Assembly (NCBI RefSeq): GCF_019931275.1 | Contig: NZ_JAIOTY010000002.1 | Coordinates: 434,001-498,000, forward strand | Source of the DNA: Nitratidesulfovibrio sp. SRB-5 | Lineage (GTDB): Bacteria > Desulfobacterota > Desulfovibrionia > Desulfovibrionales > Desulfovibrionaceae | Direction: 5' to 3' | DNA: 64,000 nucleotides | Part shown: piece by piece, positions 10,957 to 19,706 of the stretch | Position numbering within the stretch: the stretch's first letter is position 1 | Layout: each line of letters begins with the position of its first letter | Translations under genes and position numbers: made by a program | Notes under the pieces: model-generated | The model's input: only the letters and a program-made list of their open reading frames with translations | What the model was told of the DNA's origin: nothing | Database searches by the model: none

Positions 10957-10981
10957 GGGGCCGGGGGAACACCCCGGCCCC
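10957..10981 (-). terminator. Hairpin between binding-protein and ATPase genes
   Basis: Perfect 10-bp stem GGGGCCGGGG / CCCCGGCCCC with a GAACA loop in the 169-base gap of the operon. Only a weak T-run follows on the minus strand (CTTCAT). It probably acts as a partial terminator or mRNA stabiliser that raises binding-protein output relative to the membrane components. Confidence 0.5.
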
Positions 10982-11060
10982 GCGTATTCCGTACGTTGTC
11001 CGCCCCGGACGGCATGCGGCCCGCGCGGGGGCCGGGCATCCGCCGCTGGCAGGGCGGGTG

Positions 11061-12062
11061 CTACTTGCTCTGCATGATGTCGGTGAAGGTCTTCACCCGG
11101 TCTTCCTTCTCGGCGATCATCTGGGGGTAGTCCACCTTGATGGCGCGCTTCACGGCGTCGGCGGGGGTGGGCAGCTTGAAGCGGGCGGGCACCTCGACGT
11201 CGGCGCGCACGGGCAGCGTGCCTTCGCCGGCGATGATGGCCTGGCCTTCCCTGGACAGCAGGAAGTCCACGAACTTGCGGGCGGCCTCGACGTTGGGCGA
11301 GCCCTTGATGATGGCCACCGGGCTGGGGATGACCAGCATTTCCTGCGGGTAGACCAGGGCGATGGTGGCGCCCTTCTCGATCTTGTCGTTGGTGATGTAG
11401 TCCACCGCCAGGCTGGCCACCAGGTCGCCCGAGGAGGTGTCGTCCACCACCTGGCCGGACCCCTTGCCCATCTTGGCGCCGTTGGCGCGGAGCTTCTTGA
11501 AGAACTCCCAGCCGAAGGCCTTTTCCAGCATGGCCACGCTCATGTACGAGGTGCCGGAAAGGGCCGGGTTGGCGATGCCGAAGGCGCCCTTGTATTCGGG
11601 CTTCATCAGGTCCTGCCAGGAGGTCGGGGCCTGCTTCACGTACCGGGTGTTGTAGGCGATGCCCAGCGTGCCCAGGCGCGCCGGGGTGAACGAACCGTCA
11701 TAGTCGGCGATGGGGTTCAGGATGTTCTTCACCTCGGGCGACACGTAGGGGTCCAGCAGGCCCTGCGCCTTCATCTGGTAGAAGTCGGGAACCTCGCTGG
11801 TCCACAGCACGTCGGCCAGGATCTTGCCCGATTCGCGCTCTGCCGCGATCTTGGCCATGATCTTGCCCGCGCCCGAGGACTGGTAGTCCATGTCGATGTC
11901 CGGATGCTGCTTGACGAACGCGTCTTTCAACGTGCCGATGAGCGATTCCTTCATCGAGGTGTACACGATGAATTTCTGTTTCGCGAAGGCCTGGCCGGTT
12001 GCGCCGAACAGCATGGCGACACCCAGCAGGGCGACAAGCAGGGCGGTGGTGCGTCTGGACAT
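11061..12062 (-). CDS. Periplasmic substrate-binding protein, Fe3+/2-AEP class
   Basis: Extracellular solute-binding protein, 333 residues, with a Sec signal peptide (RRTTALLVALLGVAMLFG, cleavage after AFA). Mature start KQKFIVYTSMKESLIGTLKD and the ADVLWTSEVPDFYQMK and YVSPEVKNILNPI segments fit the FbpA/AfuA/PhnS-like fold. The hinge segment reads LGIAYNTRYV. ATG at 12062 is preceded by AGGAGAG. First gene of the four-gene importer. The usual adjacent iron-binding tyrosines are not obvious, so the substrate (iron, an organophosphonate or another anion) is undecided. Confidence 0.88.
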   Translation of the reverse strand: MSRRTTALLVALLGVAMLFGATGQAFAKQKFIVYTSMKESLIGTLKDAFVKQHPDIDMDYQSSGAGKIMAKIAAERESGKILADVLWTSEVPDFYQMKAQGLLDPYVSPEVKNILNPIADYDGSFTPARLGTLGIAYNTRYVKQAPTSWQDLMKPEYKGAFGIANPALSGTSYMSVAMLEKAFGWEFFKKLRANGAKMGKGSGQVVDDTSSGDLVASLAVDYITNDKIEKGATIALVYPQEMLVIPSPVAIIKGSPNVEAARKFVDFLLSREGQAIIAGEGTLPVRADVEVPARFKLPTPADAVKRAIKVDYPQMIAEKEDRVKTFTDIMQSK

Positions 12063-12377
12063 GCGGACTCTCCTTTGGTTGCCGGTATGAGGGGCCGTCG
12101 CGGCGGCCATGGGTGCGTGGAATGGAGTGTGCCGGCCCGCGCGGGGCCATGTTGCGGCGGTGCGGCAGTGGCTTCTCCTTCAAGGGGTTGCTAGCATTTC
12201 GTCACGGCGTTGTCACCGTATCGTAACAATGTGATTCCCGTATTCACAAGAATGTGATGGCGAAAGGCGTGGTCATCACGCCGCCGGATGCGCGCGCTTG
12301 CGGGACAGGTAGTGGTCGCATGCGGGGCATGCCCTCGTGCACCACGCACGGCAGACACATGCGATGCACAAACAAGA
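12063..12377. other. Upstream region of the ABC importer, no gene seen
   Basis: The octamer AATGTGAT is repeated directly at 12228-12235 and 12251-12258, 23 bases apart (about two helical turns). On the minus strand, TTGTGA followed after 18 bases by TACGAT gives a weak promoter over the same bases. The remaining sequence shows nothing recognisable. Confidence 0.4.
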
Positions 12378-12406
12378 GGGCCGGACCGCACAGCGCGGCC
12401 CGGCCC
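12378..12406 (-). terminator. Terminator of the liv operon
   Basis: 12-bp stem with one mismatch (GGGCCGGACCGC / GCGGCCCGGCCC), loop ACAGC, followed on the minus strand by TCTTGTTTG. It lies 30 bases after the CBS-ACT gene. Confidence 0.65.
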
Positions 12407-12436
12407 CGGGTCATTTTCCGGAGGGCGCGTGCACGG

Positions 12437-13090
12437 CTACAACGCGTGCACCAGATGGAAGGGGCTCTTCCCCATGTCTTCCAGCAGTCCGTCCCAGTCG
12501 CCCTCGCCACGGGTGCGCAGCACCACGTAGCGGGTGCCGGGGGCGGACTTTTCATTGGTGGACATGATGCTTTGCAGGCGGAAGCCGCGCGCCCGCACCA
12601 GGTCGCCCGCCTCCTTGATGGAACCGGGCCGGTCGGGCAGCACCAGGGCCAGCCGGTGGCCGCCGCCGCGCACGCCGGTAATGTCCACCATGACCCGGAA
12701 CAGGTCGTTGTCGGAGATGATGCCCACCAGCCGCTGGCCGCCGGGGGCGGCTTCCGTCACAGGCAGGCAGCCGAAGTCGCGGTCGTGCATGATCATGGCC
12801 GCGTCCTCGATGGGCGTTTCCGCCGGTATGGAGACCACCGGCCGGGTCATGGCCTGGCTGACCTTGGTCTTGGCCAGCAGGTAGTTGATTTCGTAGATGT
12901 CCAGCGACGTGCCCTTGGAGGGGAGGTAGGCCTTGATGTCGCGGTCGGACAGCATGCCCACCAGCAGTTCGTTTTCGACCACCGGCAGGTGCTTCACGTT
13001 GCGCTCGCGCATCATGCCCGCCGCGTACGAAATGGAATCGTCGGGCGTCACCGTGTAGACGTGGGTGGTCATCCAGTCCTTGACCAGCAT
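12437..13090 (-). CDS. CBS-CBS-ACT domain protein (AcuB-like)
   Basis: 217-residue cytoplasmic regulatory protein. Two CBS domains (residues about 1-60 and 75-135: VKDWMTTHVYTVTPDDSISY; VSQAMTRPVVSIPAETPI) form a Bateman module that normally binds adenine nucleotides. A C-terminal ACT-like domain follows (HRLALVLPDRPGSIKEAGDL), the type that binds amino acids. The ATG at 13090 follows a GGAGG. It is the last gene of the livKHMGF operon, 39 bases after livF. This suggests it senses branched-chain amino acids and energy state for the transporter or for related metabolism; the target is unknown. Confidence 0.87.
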   Translation of the reverse strand: MLVKDWMTTHVYTVTPDDSISYAAGMMRERNVKHLPVVENELLVGMLSDRDIKAYLPSKGTSLDIYEINYLLAKTKVSQAMTRPVVSIPAETPIEDAAMIMHDRDFGCLPVTEAAPGGQRLVGIISDNDLFRVMVDITGVRGGGHRLALVLPDRPGSIKEAGDLVRARGFRLQSIMSTNEKSAPGTRYVVLRTRGEGDWDGLLEDMGKSPFHLVHAL

Positions 13091-13129
13091 GGAAACCTCC
13101 GTTGGAAAATGGCGGGGCGGCGCGGCGCG

Positions 13130-13834
13130 CTACACCCCGAGGTAGGCTGCCTTCACGTGGGGGTCGCGCAGGAGATCGGCCCCGGCCCCCTCCTGGGTGA
13201 TGCGCCCGTTCTCCAGCACGTAGGCCCTGTCGCACAGGGCCAGCGTCTGCCGCACGTTCTGCTCCACGATGAGCACGGTCATGCCCTCGTCGCGCACCGT
13301 GCGGATGACGCCAAAGATATCCTGTACCAGAATGGGCGCAAGCCCCAGGGAGGGCTCGTCGAACATGATAAGCCGGGGCAGGGCCATCAGCCCCCGACCG
13401 ATGGCCAGCATCTGCTGCTCGCCGCCGGACAGGGTGCCGGAAGCCTGCCTGCGCCGCTCGGCCAGGCGCGGGAAGATGGAGAACACCCGATCCTTGGTGC
13501 GTGCCCTCTCCTTGCGTGCCCGGCCCCGCAGCGACCCCATGTCCAGGTTTTCCTCCACGCTCATTTCCGGAAACAGCCGCCGTGCCTCGGGCACGTGGGC
13601 CAGTCCCTTCTCGATGAGGGTGTACGGCTCCACGTTGTGGATGGCCTCGCCCGCCAGCAGTATCTGGCCCTTGCCGGGGCGCAGCACGCCCGACACGGTG
13701 CGCATGATGGTGGACTTGCCCGCGCCGTTGGCGCCGATCATGGCCACTATCTCGCCCTGGCCCACCCGGAACGAGACGTCCCAGATCACCTGCACGTCGC
13801 CGTAGGCGACATCGATGTTGCGAACATCAAGCAC
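13130..13834 (-). CDS. livF: Branched-chain amino-acid ABC transporter ATPase LivF
   Basis: 234 residues from a GTG at 13834, preceded by GGAGGAG six bases away and overlapping the livG stop by eight bases. An ATG at 13861 is possible but would sit inside livG without a comparable ribosome site. Walker A GANGAGKSTIMR, signature LSGGEQQMLAI, Walker B LIMFDEPSLGLAP, H-loop VEQNVRQ. These are LivF features, including the YGDVQVIWDVSF start. Pairs with LivG to energise LivHM. Confidence 0.95.
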   Translation of the reverse strand: MLDVRNIDVAYGDVQVIWDVSFRVGQGEIVAMIGANGAGKSTIMRTVSGVLRPGKGQILLAGEAIHNVEPYTLIEKGLAHVPEARRLFPEMSVEENLDMGSLRGRARKERARTKDRVFSIFPRLAERRRQASGTLSGGEQQMLAIGRGLMALPRLIMFDEPSLGLAPILVQDIFGVIRTVRDEGMTVLIVEQNVRQTLALCDRAYVLENGRITQEGAGADLLRDPHVKAAYLGV

Positions 13835-14549
13835 CGTGCTCCTCCCCCAGGTATGCTTCAACCACCTGCCTGTCGGCGCTGATTTGCGCGGGCGTGCCCT
13901 CGGCGATCTTCTGGCCGAAGTTCAGCACCACGATGCGGTCCGAAATGGCCATGATCACCTTCATGTGGTGCTCGATGATCATGACGGTGATGCCCTGCTG
14001 CTTGATGCCCCGGATGATGTCGATGGACACGTCCAGTTCCGCCGGGTTCAGCCCCGCGAACGATTCGTCCAGCAGCAGGAATTCCGGCTGGGTGGCCAGC
14101 GCGCGGGCTATTTCCAGCCGTTTGCGCTTGCCCAGCGGCAGCCCCTTGGACAACTGGTCCCGGTCGTCCCACAGCCCGGTGAAGTGCAGCACCTCGTCGG
14201 CCACGTCCTGCGCGCCCTTGCGGGTGGGGTTGCGCAGGAAGGCGGAGGCCAGCACGTTGTCGAACACGCTCATGCGCGACAGCGGCTTGACCACCTGGAA
14301 GGTGCGGGCAATGCCCATCTGGCAGACCTTGTGCGGCTTCAGTCCGGATATTGGCTGGCCCTTGAACAGCACCTGCCCCTCCGAAGGGGTGTAGAAACCG
14401 TTCACGCAGTTGAACAGGGTGGTCTTGCCCGCGCCGTTGGGGCCGATGAGGGCCAGTATCTCGCCCTGGCGCACGTCGAAGTTCACGTCGTGCAGGGCGG
14501 CCAGCCCGCCGAAGAACATGGACAGCTTGCGGATTTCGAGCATGCTCAT
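13827..14549 (-). CDS. livG: Branched-chain amino-acid ABC transporter ATPase LivG
   Basis: 240 residues. Walker A GPNGAGKTTLFNCV, the LivG-type insert MGIARTFQVVKPL, Walker B FLLLDESFAGLNP, and IEHHMKVIMAIS. The signature region is altered: the usual LSGG position reads LPLGKRKRLEI, as in many LivG proteins. The ATG at 14549 overlaps the livM stop as ATGA, so the start is coupled. Confidence 0.95.
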   Translation of the reverse strand: MSMLEIRKLSMFFGGLAALHDVNFDVRQGEILALIGPNGAGKTTLFNCVNGFYTPSEGQVLFKGQPISGLKPHKVCQMGIARTFQVVKPLSRMSVFDNVLASAFLRNPTRKGAQDVADEVLHFTGLWDDRDQLSKGLPLGKRKRLEIARALATQPEFLLLDESFAGLNPAELDVSIDIIRGIKQQGITVMIIEHHMKVIMAISDRIVVLNFGQKIAEGTPAQISADRQVVEAYLGEEHGA

Positions 14550-15487
14550 GCCGTGGCCCCCCTGCGCAGCAGCTTGCGCCGGAGCACCGGCCAGTCACCC
14601 ACCAGCCCGTTGGGCAGGTAGATGATGATCACGATGAGCAGCACGCCGAACATGGTCTGGTAGGCCACGCCGATGAGGGGCAGCGAGCGGATGTATTCCG
14701 CCAGGATGACCATGATGCCCGCACCCAGCGCCGGGCCCCATTCCGTGGCCACCCCGCCCACCATGACCACCATGATGATCAGGATGGAGATTTCGCCCAG
14801 CGAGAACACCACCCCCGGATCGATGTACCCCATGTAGTTGGTGTAGAACGCCCCGGCCAGGCCGGTAAGCATGGCGCTCACCGTCAGCGCGATGGTCTTG
14901 TAGCGCGTGGTGTCTATGCCCATGGATTCCGCGGCGTCCTGGTCCTCGCGGATGGCCACGAAGTAGTACCCCCAGCGCGAATGTACGATGGCCCGGCACA
15001 CCACGAAGCCCAGCAGGGCCAGCCCCAGGATGATGTAGTAGTACTGCGTCTTTTCCACCCAGGTGCGGGTGATCATGATGCCGAGGGTGCCCTTGGTGAA
15101 ATCGGTAAGGTTTTCGCAGGTGATGCGCAGCACTTCCCCGATGGCAAGGGTTGCCAGCACGAAGTAGGGGCCGCGCAGCCGCAGCACCACCGAGCCCATG
15201 GCCAGCGCCACCAGCGCCACCAGCGGCAGGCTGACCAGAAAGCCCCACCATGGCGACAGGCCCAGGTGCAGGTGGATGAGGCCAGCGCTGTACGCGCCCA
15301 TGCCGAAGAACGCGGCATGCCCGAACGATACCTGGCCGCAGTAGCCGCCCAGCAGGTTCCAGGCCATGCCCGCCAGGGTCCACATGATGGACAGGATGAG
15401 GATGTGCATGACGTAGCTGTTCAGGCCCAGCAGCGGCAGCCCGGCCAGCGCCGCCAGCACGACCAGCGGAACGAGGTTGTTTTTCAT
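14546..15487 (-). CDS. livM: Branched-chain amino-acid ABC transporter permease LivM
   Basis: 313-residue inner-membrane permease with about ten hydrophobic segments. It contains the LivM marks GYCGQVSFGHAAFFGMGAYS (residues about 50-70) and the EAA-like loop around AIREDQDAAESMGIDTTRYK. Start ATG at 15487 overlaps the livH stop as ATGA. Forms the heteromeric channel with LivH. Confidence 0.95.
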   Translation of the reverse strand: MKNNLVPLVVLAALAGLPLLGLNSYVMHILILSIMWTLAGMAWNLLGGYCGQVSFGHAAFFGMGAYSAGLIHLHLGLSPWWGFLVSLPLVALVALAMGSVVLRLRGPYFVLATLAIGEVLRITCENLTDFTKGTLGIMITRTWVEKTQYYYIILGLALLGFVVCRAIVHSRWGYYFVAIREDQDAAESMGIDTTRYKTIALTVSAMLTGLAGAFYTNYMGYIDPGVVFSLGEISILIIMVVMVGGVATEWGPALGAGIMVILAEYIRSLPLIGVAYQTMFGVLLIVIIIYLPNGLVGDWPVLRRKLLRRGATA

Positions 15488-16410
15488 TTCGAGAGCTTCC
15501 TGGTCTTGAGGAGCGAGGCGACGCCGCCCGGCAGGAACACCAGCGCGGCCACGAAGATGACGAAGCGCCCCACCGGCGCCCAGCCCATGCCCACGTAGGT
15601 GGCTGTCATGGATTCGAACACGCCCAGGATCAGCCCGCCCAGGATGGCGCCCAGCGTGGACCCCAGCCCGCCAAGGATGGTGATGACGAAGGCGATGAGC
15701 GTGAACTGCGACCCCAGCGCGGGGAACAGGTAGTAGATGGGAATGAACAGGCACCCGGCGCAGGCCACCAGCGCCGAACCAAGGCCGAAGGTGATGACCC
15801 GCATCAGCCCGACGTTCACGCCCATGATCAGGGCGGCGTCCTTGTCTTGCGCGGTGGCGCGGATGGACTTGCCGGTGTCGGTATGGGCCAGGAAGAACCA
15901 CAGCAGCACGGTGATCACCACCGAAAGCAGGAACGACACCGCCCACGGCAGCGAGAGCGATATTTCAACAGGCGTGCCCGCCCACAGGTCGGACAGGTAG
16001 AAGGCGGTGGAGGCATAGTCCACCGGGGTGGACCGGTAGTCGGAGGTGAACAGGATGGTGGCCACGTTCTGCAACACCAGCCCTATGCCCACGGTAAGGA
16101 TGACCTGGTTGTGCGGCAGGATGGATTCCACGCGCAGCACCGGGTTCACCAGCGCCTTCTGGATCAGCATGCCGAAGGCGAACATGAGCGGCGGCGCGAT
16201 GAACAGCGACACGTACGGATCGATGCCGAACAGGGTGAACAGCCAGAAGGCGATGTACATGGCCACCATCATCAGCTGGCCATGGGTGAGGTTGATGATC
16301 TTCATGACGCCGAGGATCAGCGTCATGCCGATGCCTATGAGCGCGTACAGGCCGCCCAGCAGAATGCCGGCGACAAGGGTTTGCAGAAACACTTCGGCTT
16401 GCACCCACAT
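15484..16410 (-). CDS. livH: Branched-chain amino-acid ABC transporter permease LivH
   Basis: 308-residue permease. Family marks are the N-terminal GGLYALIGIGMTLILGVMKI and INLTHGQLMMVAMY segments, the EAA-like loop RATAQDKDAALIMGVN, and the C-terminal GGLGSTLGAILGGLILGVFE. The ATG at 16410 follows GGGAGG. Separated from livK by 323 bases with a strong hairpin, so the channel genes may be expressed below the binding protein. Confidence 0.95.
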   Translation of the reverse strand: MWVQAEVFLQTLVAGILLGGLYALIGIGMTLILGVMKIINLTHGQLMMVAMYIAFWLFTLFGIDPYVSLFIAPPLMFAFGMLIQKALVNPVLRVESILPHNQVILTVGIGLVLQNVATILFTSDYRSTPVDYASTAFYLSDLWAGTPVEISLSLPWAVSFLLSVVITVLLWFFLAHTDTGKSIRATAQDKDAALIMGVNVGLMRVITFGLGSALVACAGCLFIPIYYLFPALGSQFTLIAFVITILGGLGSTLGAILGGLILGVFESMTATYVGMGWAPVGRFVIFVAALVFLPGGVASLLKTRKLSK

Positions 16411-16733
16411 GGGGCGTGACCTCCCTGATTTGGTTGGCCTGAGTCAGCTGGCCTGTGTTGACTGGCGGCGGGTTGTCCGTGCGGCGGCGGACGGGCATGC
16501 GCGACCCTGCGCGGGAAGGCCCGTCCAAAGACCGGAAGGGCGGGCGTTGCGCGCGGGTGCGGTCCGGCTATCGGGCCTCCGTCCTGCCGGTGCCGGGTTT
16601 TGCGAACCCGGCACCGGCAGCCGTGCGGAGGGGCGGACGGGGATCAGCCACGGTGGACGGCCCGTCGGGCCGGTGTGTCGCGCGGCGGCGGGAGGCACTC
16701 CGCCGCCGCGTGGTCACGACGTGGCGGATGGCG
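16411..16733. other. livK-livH intercistronic region
   Basis: No gene. It is dominated by the 16-bp hairpin at 16584-16620. The remainder is GC-rich without recognisable sites. Confidence 0.6.
16584..16620 (-). terminator. Strong intercistronic hairpin after livK
   Basis: Perfect 16-bp stem (CTGCCGGTGCCGGGTT with its exact complement) and a 5-base loop. No T-run follows on the minus strand, so it is more likely an mRNA 3'-end stabiliser or partial terminator than a complete stop. It would allow livK to be made in excess of livHMGF. Confidence 0.6.
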
Positions 16734-17918
16734 CTACTTGCGTTCGCGCCACTTGGGGAGGGGGAACACCGGCTTGGCGCTGGCGTAGCGTTCGGGCCAG
16801 ATGGTCTCATGCTTGCCCTGCAGCACCTGCAAGGCCAGCGTGTCGATGAAGTTCTGGTTCTGGTAGCCGTCGCGGCTTTCGAACTTCACCGGGCCGAAGG
16901 CGGTCATCACGTCCACGCCCTTCATGGCGGCGTTGATGTCTTCGGTGGTCAGGGCCTTGGCGCGCTCCACGGCGTCCTTGACCACGTACACCGAAGAATA
17001 GGCCAGCGCGCCGTGGTACGAGGGGTAGTCGCCATGGGCGGCCTTGTACTTTTCGGCGAATTCGCGCGCTCCGGGGTAGCTTACCTGCGGGCTCCACAGG
17101 GTGGCGGTGACCACGTACTCGGCAGCGTCCTTGGCGTTGTCGATGAATTCGGGAATGGCGAACCCGGCGGCGCCGCCCGCGAACAGGCGCGCGTCGATGC
17201 GCAGTTCCTTGATCTGGCGCATCAGGAGGGCCGCGTCCATGACGTAGGAGACCATGTAGATGACGTCGGGGTTCTGCGCCTTGACCTGCGAGAGCACTGG
17301 CTTGAAGTCCACCGCGCCCTTTTCGTACTTTTCCTTCATCAGCACCTTGATGCCCGCCTTTTCGGCGGACTTGGCCATCTCTTCCGCGCCCGAGGTGCCG
17401 AAGTCGGACGATTCGTACAGGATGACCATGGTCTTGGGCTTGACCACCTTGTCCATGAACGAAAGCAGGCCGGACGCGTAATAGGCGTTGGTGGGGTTGA
17501 TGCGGTAGACGTACTTGTAGTTCTGCTGGGTTATCTCGTCGGCGGCAGAGGCCACCACCACGTAGGGGGTCTTGCGTTCCTCGGCCACGGCGGCCACGGC
17601 CTTGGCGCAGGCCGAGGTGTATTCGCCGAACAGCAGCGGCTGCTTCTGCACGTCGATGATCTTTTCGGCGATGGACCGGGCGATCTCGGGCTTGCCTTGC
17701 GAGTCTTCGAAGCGCAGCACCAGCTTGCCGCCCTTCACGCCGCCCTTGGCGTTGATTTCCTCGGCGGCGATCTCCATGGATTTCTTGATGATCTCGCCAA
17801 ACTTTGCCTGGCCGCCGGTAAGCGGCAGCGGCACGCTGAGGGAAAGGTCCGCCGCAAGGGCCGTGGCAGGCAGGACGAGGCACAGGGAAAGACACAGGGC
17901 CAGCAGGATGTTGCGCAT
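16734..17918 (-). CDS. livK: Branched-chain amino-acid binding protein LivK
   Basis: Periplasmic type I solute-binding protein, 394 residues. Signal peptide MRNILLALCLSLCLVLPATA with cleavage near ALA-AD; mature segment LSLSVPLPLTGGQAKFGEII and EEINAKGGVKGGKLVL are typical of Leu/Ile/Val receptors. ATG at 17918 is preceded by GGAGG. It is the first gene of the operon, with about 760 bases of gene-free DNA upstream. Confidence 0.95.
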   Translation of the reverse strand: MRNILLALCLSLCLVLPATALAADLSLSVPLPLTGGQAKFGEIIKKSMEIAAEEINAKGGVKGGKLVLRFEDSQGKPEIARSIAEKIIDVQKQPLLFGEYTSACAKAVAAVAEERKTPYVVVASAADEITQQNYKYVYRINPTNAYYASGLLSFMDKVVKPKTMVILYESSDFGTSGAEEMAKSAEKAGIKVLMKEKYEKGAVDFKPVLSQVKAQNPDVIYMVSYVMDAALLMRQIKELRIDARLFAGGAAGFAIPEFIDNAKDAAEYVVTATLWSPQVSYPGAREFAEKYKAAHGDYPSYHGALAYSSVYVVKDAVERAKALTTEDINAAMKGVDVMTAFGPVKFESRDGYQNQNFIDTLALQVLQGKHETIWPERYASAKPVFPLPKWRERK

Positions 17919-18678
17919 GGTTCGACCTCCGGAAAAGTGAAGGAAACGGACGCCGCCCGGTCACGGGGCCGGGTGGAGGACATGCGCTCACGAGGCGGCG
18001 GCACGGCGGGAAGGGGCGTCGGCAGCCGCCCGCAAGGGCGGTCTGCCTGGGCGGGACGCCCGGTCAGGCCATGCCGCGAAGTGCGGCGGGCTCCTTCTCG
18101 CGAGCCGGAAAGTTGTAATGGCGTTCCAATACGCGCGTTTGGACGAGAATGTAAACACGGCAAACAGTGGTGCGGATATCACCGGCTGGGGGTAATGCTC
18201 CGTTTTGGCTGGATATCATGCGGCATTAAAAAATTTTGCAATCAATACGGTTGGTTGTTCAATCCATTGAGAATCCGCTGGGTCCACATTGCGGAGCGGA
18301 ACGGGTGGGGTGGGCGGAGGCGAAGGGAAGCGCGCGGGGTGTGCGACGAAATTGTCCTAACGGGGGGACGCGCACGTGCGGCACTGCCGGACGGATTGCG
18401 GGCGCGGGGGCAGGAGGACATGCCACGAGGACATGCACGAGGACATGCCGGGCCACGCGGGACGGGCGGTGCAGGGCAGGGCGAGGGGCGCTGGCCAGGT
18501 GGCGGAAACGATGGCTTGGAGACGGAAAAAGGCCGGGGCGCAAGGCGTTGACCACACCGACGGGAGTGGCCGACGAGAGTGGCCACCTGAAGGGGCAGAC
18601 AGAAGAGGCCGACGGAAGGAGGCGAGATATCCCGACGGGGGCAGGACGCCGCGGGGGGCGGCGCGATGCGCGCCCCGA
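17919..18678. other. livK upstream region, no gene seen
   Basis: Gene-free 760 bases between the deacetylase stop and livK. An AT-rich island at about 18225-18265 (TTAAAAAATTTTGCAATC) is the likeliest promoter area. At 18412-18448 the decamer GAGGACATGC occurs three times at 11-15-base spacing. No terminator for the deacetylase gene was identified. Confidence 0.5.
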
Positions 18679-19467
18679 TCAGTGAAGACAGAGCGGGCCG
18701 GAAGTCTCCACGTATTCGGACATGGTCACGAAGGTGCAGCCTGCCTCGGTCAGGCGATCGATGAGCGCGGGCATGGCCTCCACTGTTTCACGGTGGTTGT
18801 CGTGGAACAGGAATACGCCGCGCACCCCGCGCACCCCGAAGGATTTGCGCGGCAACATGGCGAACAGGTCGTGCTTGCGCCAGTCGCGGCTGTCCACCGA
18901 CCACAGGGCGATGGTCATGCTCTGGGCGGCGGCGGCGTCGATGGTGGCGTTGTCGTAGCGTCCGTAAGGCGGACGCAGGTAGCGCGGCACGATGCCCAGC
19001 TTGGCCAGTTCCTCGTTGGTGCGGGCGATCTCGCTCAGCTGTTCCACGGGCGCGCGCTGGCGCAGGCTGCTGTGGGTGAAGGTGTGGTTGCCCACCTCGT
19101 TGCCCTCTGCCACCAGCCGCTTCATGACATCCGGGTACAGGTGCACGCGCGACCCCACGACGAAGAACGTGCCGCGCACGCCCTTGTCGCGCAGGATGTT
19201 AAGCAGCGCTTCAGTGGTCTGGCCGGGGCCGTCGTCAAAGGTGAGGGCGCACAGGTTGGCGCTGACGCCGCGCTGGGCCAGGGCCAGTCCGTCGAGCACC
19301 GCGGGGTCGCGGGCCAGCGCCGGTGCCGGGCGTTGCAGCAGCGCGGCAACCAGCAGGGCACACAGGAACAGCAACAAGCGTGCGGGTGTGGCGGGAGCGA
19401 CAAGGGAGTGGCTCCGGCGTCGGGTGCGCGGTGCAGGCAGGGGGTGCGCAGTGTTCTGGGCGAGCAT
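18679..19467 (-). CDS. Polysaccharide deacetylase (NodB/CE4 family), exported
   Basis: Metal-dependent deacetylase, 262 residues. N-terminal signal/anchor (ARLLLFLCALLVAALLQ, about residues 29-46). CE4 motifs in order: TFDDGP (motif 1, catalytic Asp and metal Asp), HTFTH (motif 2, metal histidines in the HxxxH arrangement), RPPYGRYD (motif 3), and FLFHDN near the end (motif 5 His). Likely removes N- or O-acetyl groups from peptidoglycan or an exopolysaccharide in the envelope. May be co-transcribed with the small gene at 19506. Confidence 0.93.
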   Translation of the reverse strand: MLAQNTAHPLPAPRTRRRSHSLVAPATPARLLLFLCALLVAALLQRPAPALARDPAVLDGLALAQRGVSANLCALTFDDGPGQTTEALLNILRDKGVRGTFFVVGSRVHLYPDVMKRLVAEGNEVGNHTFTHSSLRQRAPVEQLSEIARTNEELAKLGIVPRYLRPPYGRYDNATIDAAAAQSMTIALWSVDSRDWRKHDLFAMLPRKSFGVRGVRGVFLFHDNHRETVEAMPALIDRLTEAGCTFVTMSEYVETSGPLCLH

Positions 19468-19505
19468 GGGGGCTCCCGCTGTGGGGGGTGCGGCGTGAAA
19501 TCGCG

Positions 19506-19706
19506 TCAGTTGCTCCGGGCCGACGAATCTGGCGTCGGCGGTGGGGCGTGAGAGCGTTCATCCGCGAAGCGGGTGCGCAGCCGGGCGGCGTAAGCGGTTG
19601 CGTCGCGCAGCAGCAGGGTAAGCTGCATGCTGTGGTCGATGGCCGGTTGTATGCAGGTGCGGCAGGGGAGGGCCTCTGCGGCATCGGTATCCATGGGGTC
19701 GAACAT
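19506..19706 (-). CDS. Possible small protein upstream of the deacetylase
   Basis: 66 residues starting MFDPMDTDAAEALPCRTCIQ, with a CRTC cysteine pair and an amphipathic helix (LTLLLRDATAYAARLRTRFA). An AGGAG lies 13 bases before the ATG, somewhat far. The gene ends 38 bases before the deacetylase start on the same strand. Composition is more protein-like than surrounding shadow frames, but there is no recognisable domain. A possible -10 (TATACA, 19804-19799) lies about 95 bases upstream. Confidence 0.4.
   Translation of the reverse strand: MFDPMDTDAAEALPCRTCIQPAIDHSMQLTLLLRDATAYAARLRTRFADERSHAPPPTPDSSARSN

Noticed and set aside
12437-13090. IMP dehydrogenase fragment
   Set aside because: Only the CBS pair matches; the catalytic barrel is absent and an ACT-type domain follows, as in AcuB-like proteins.
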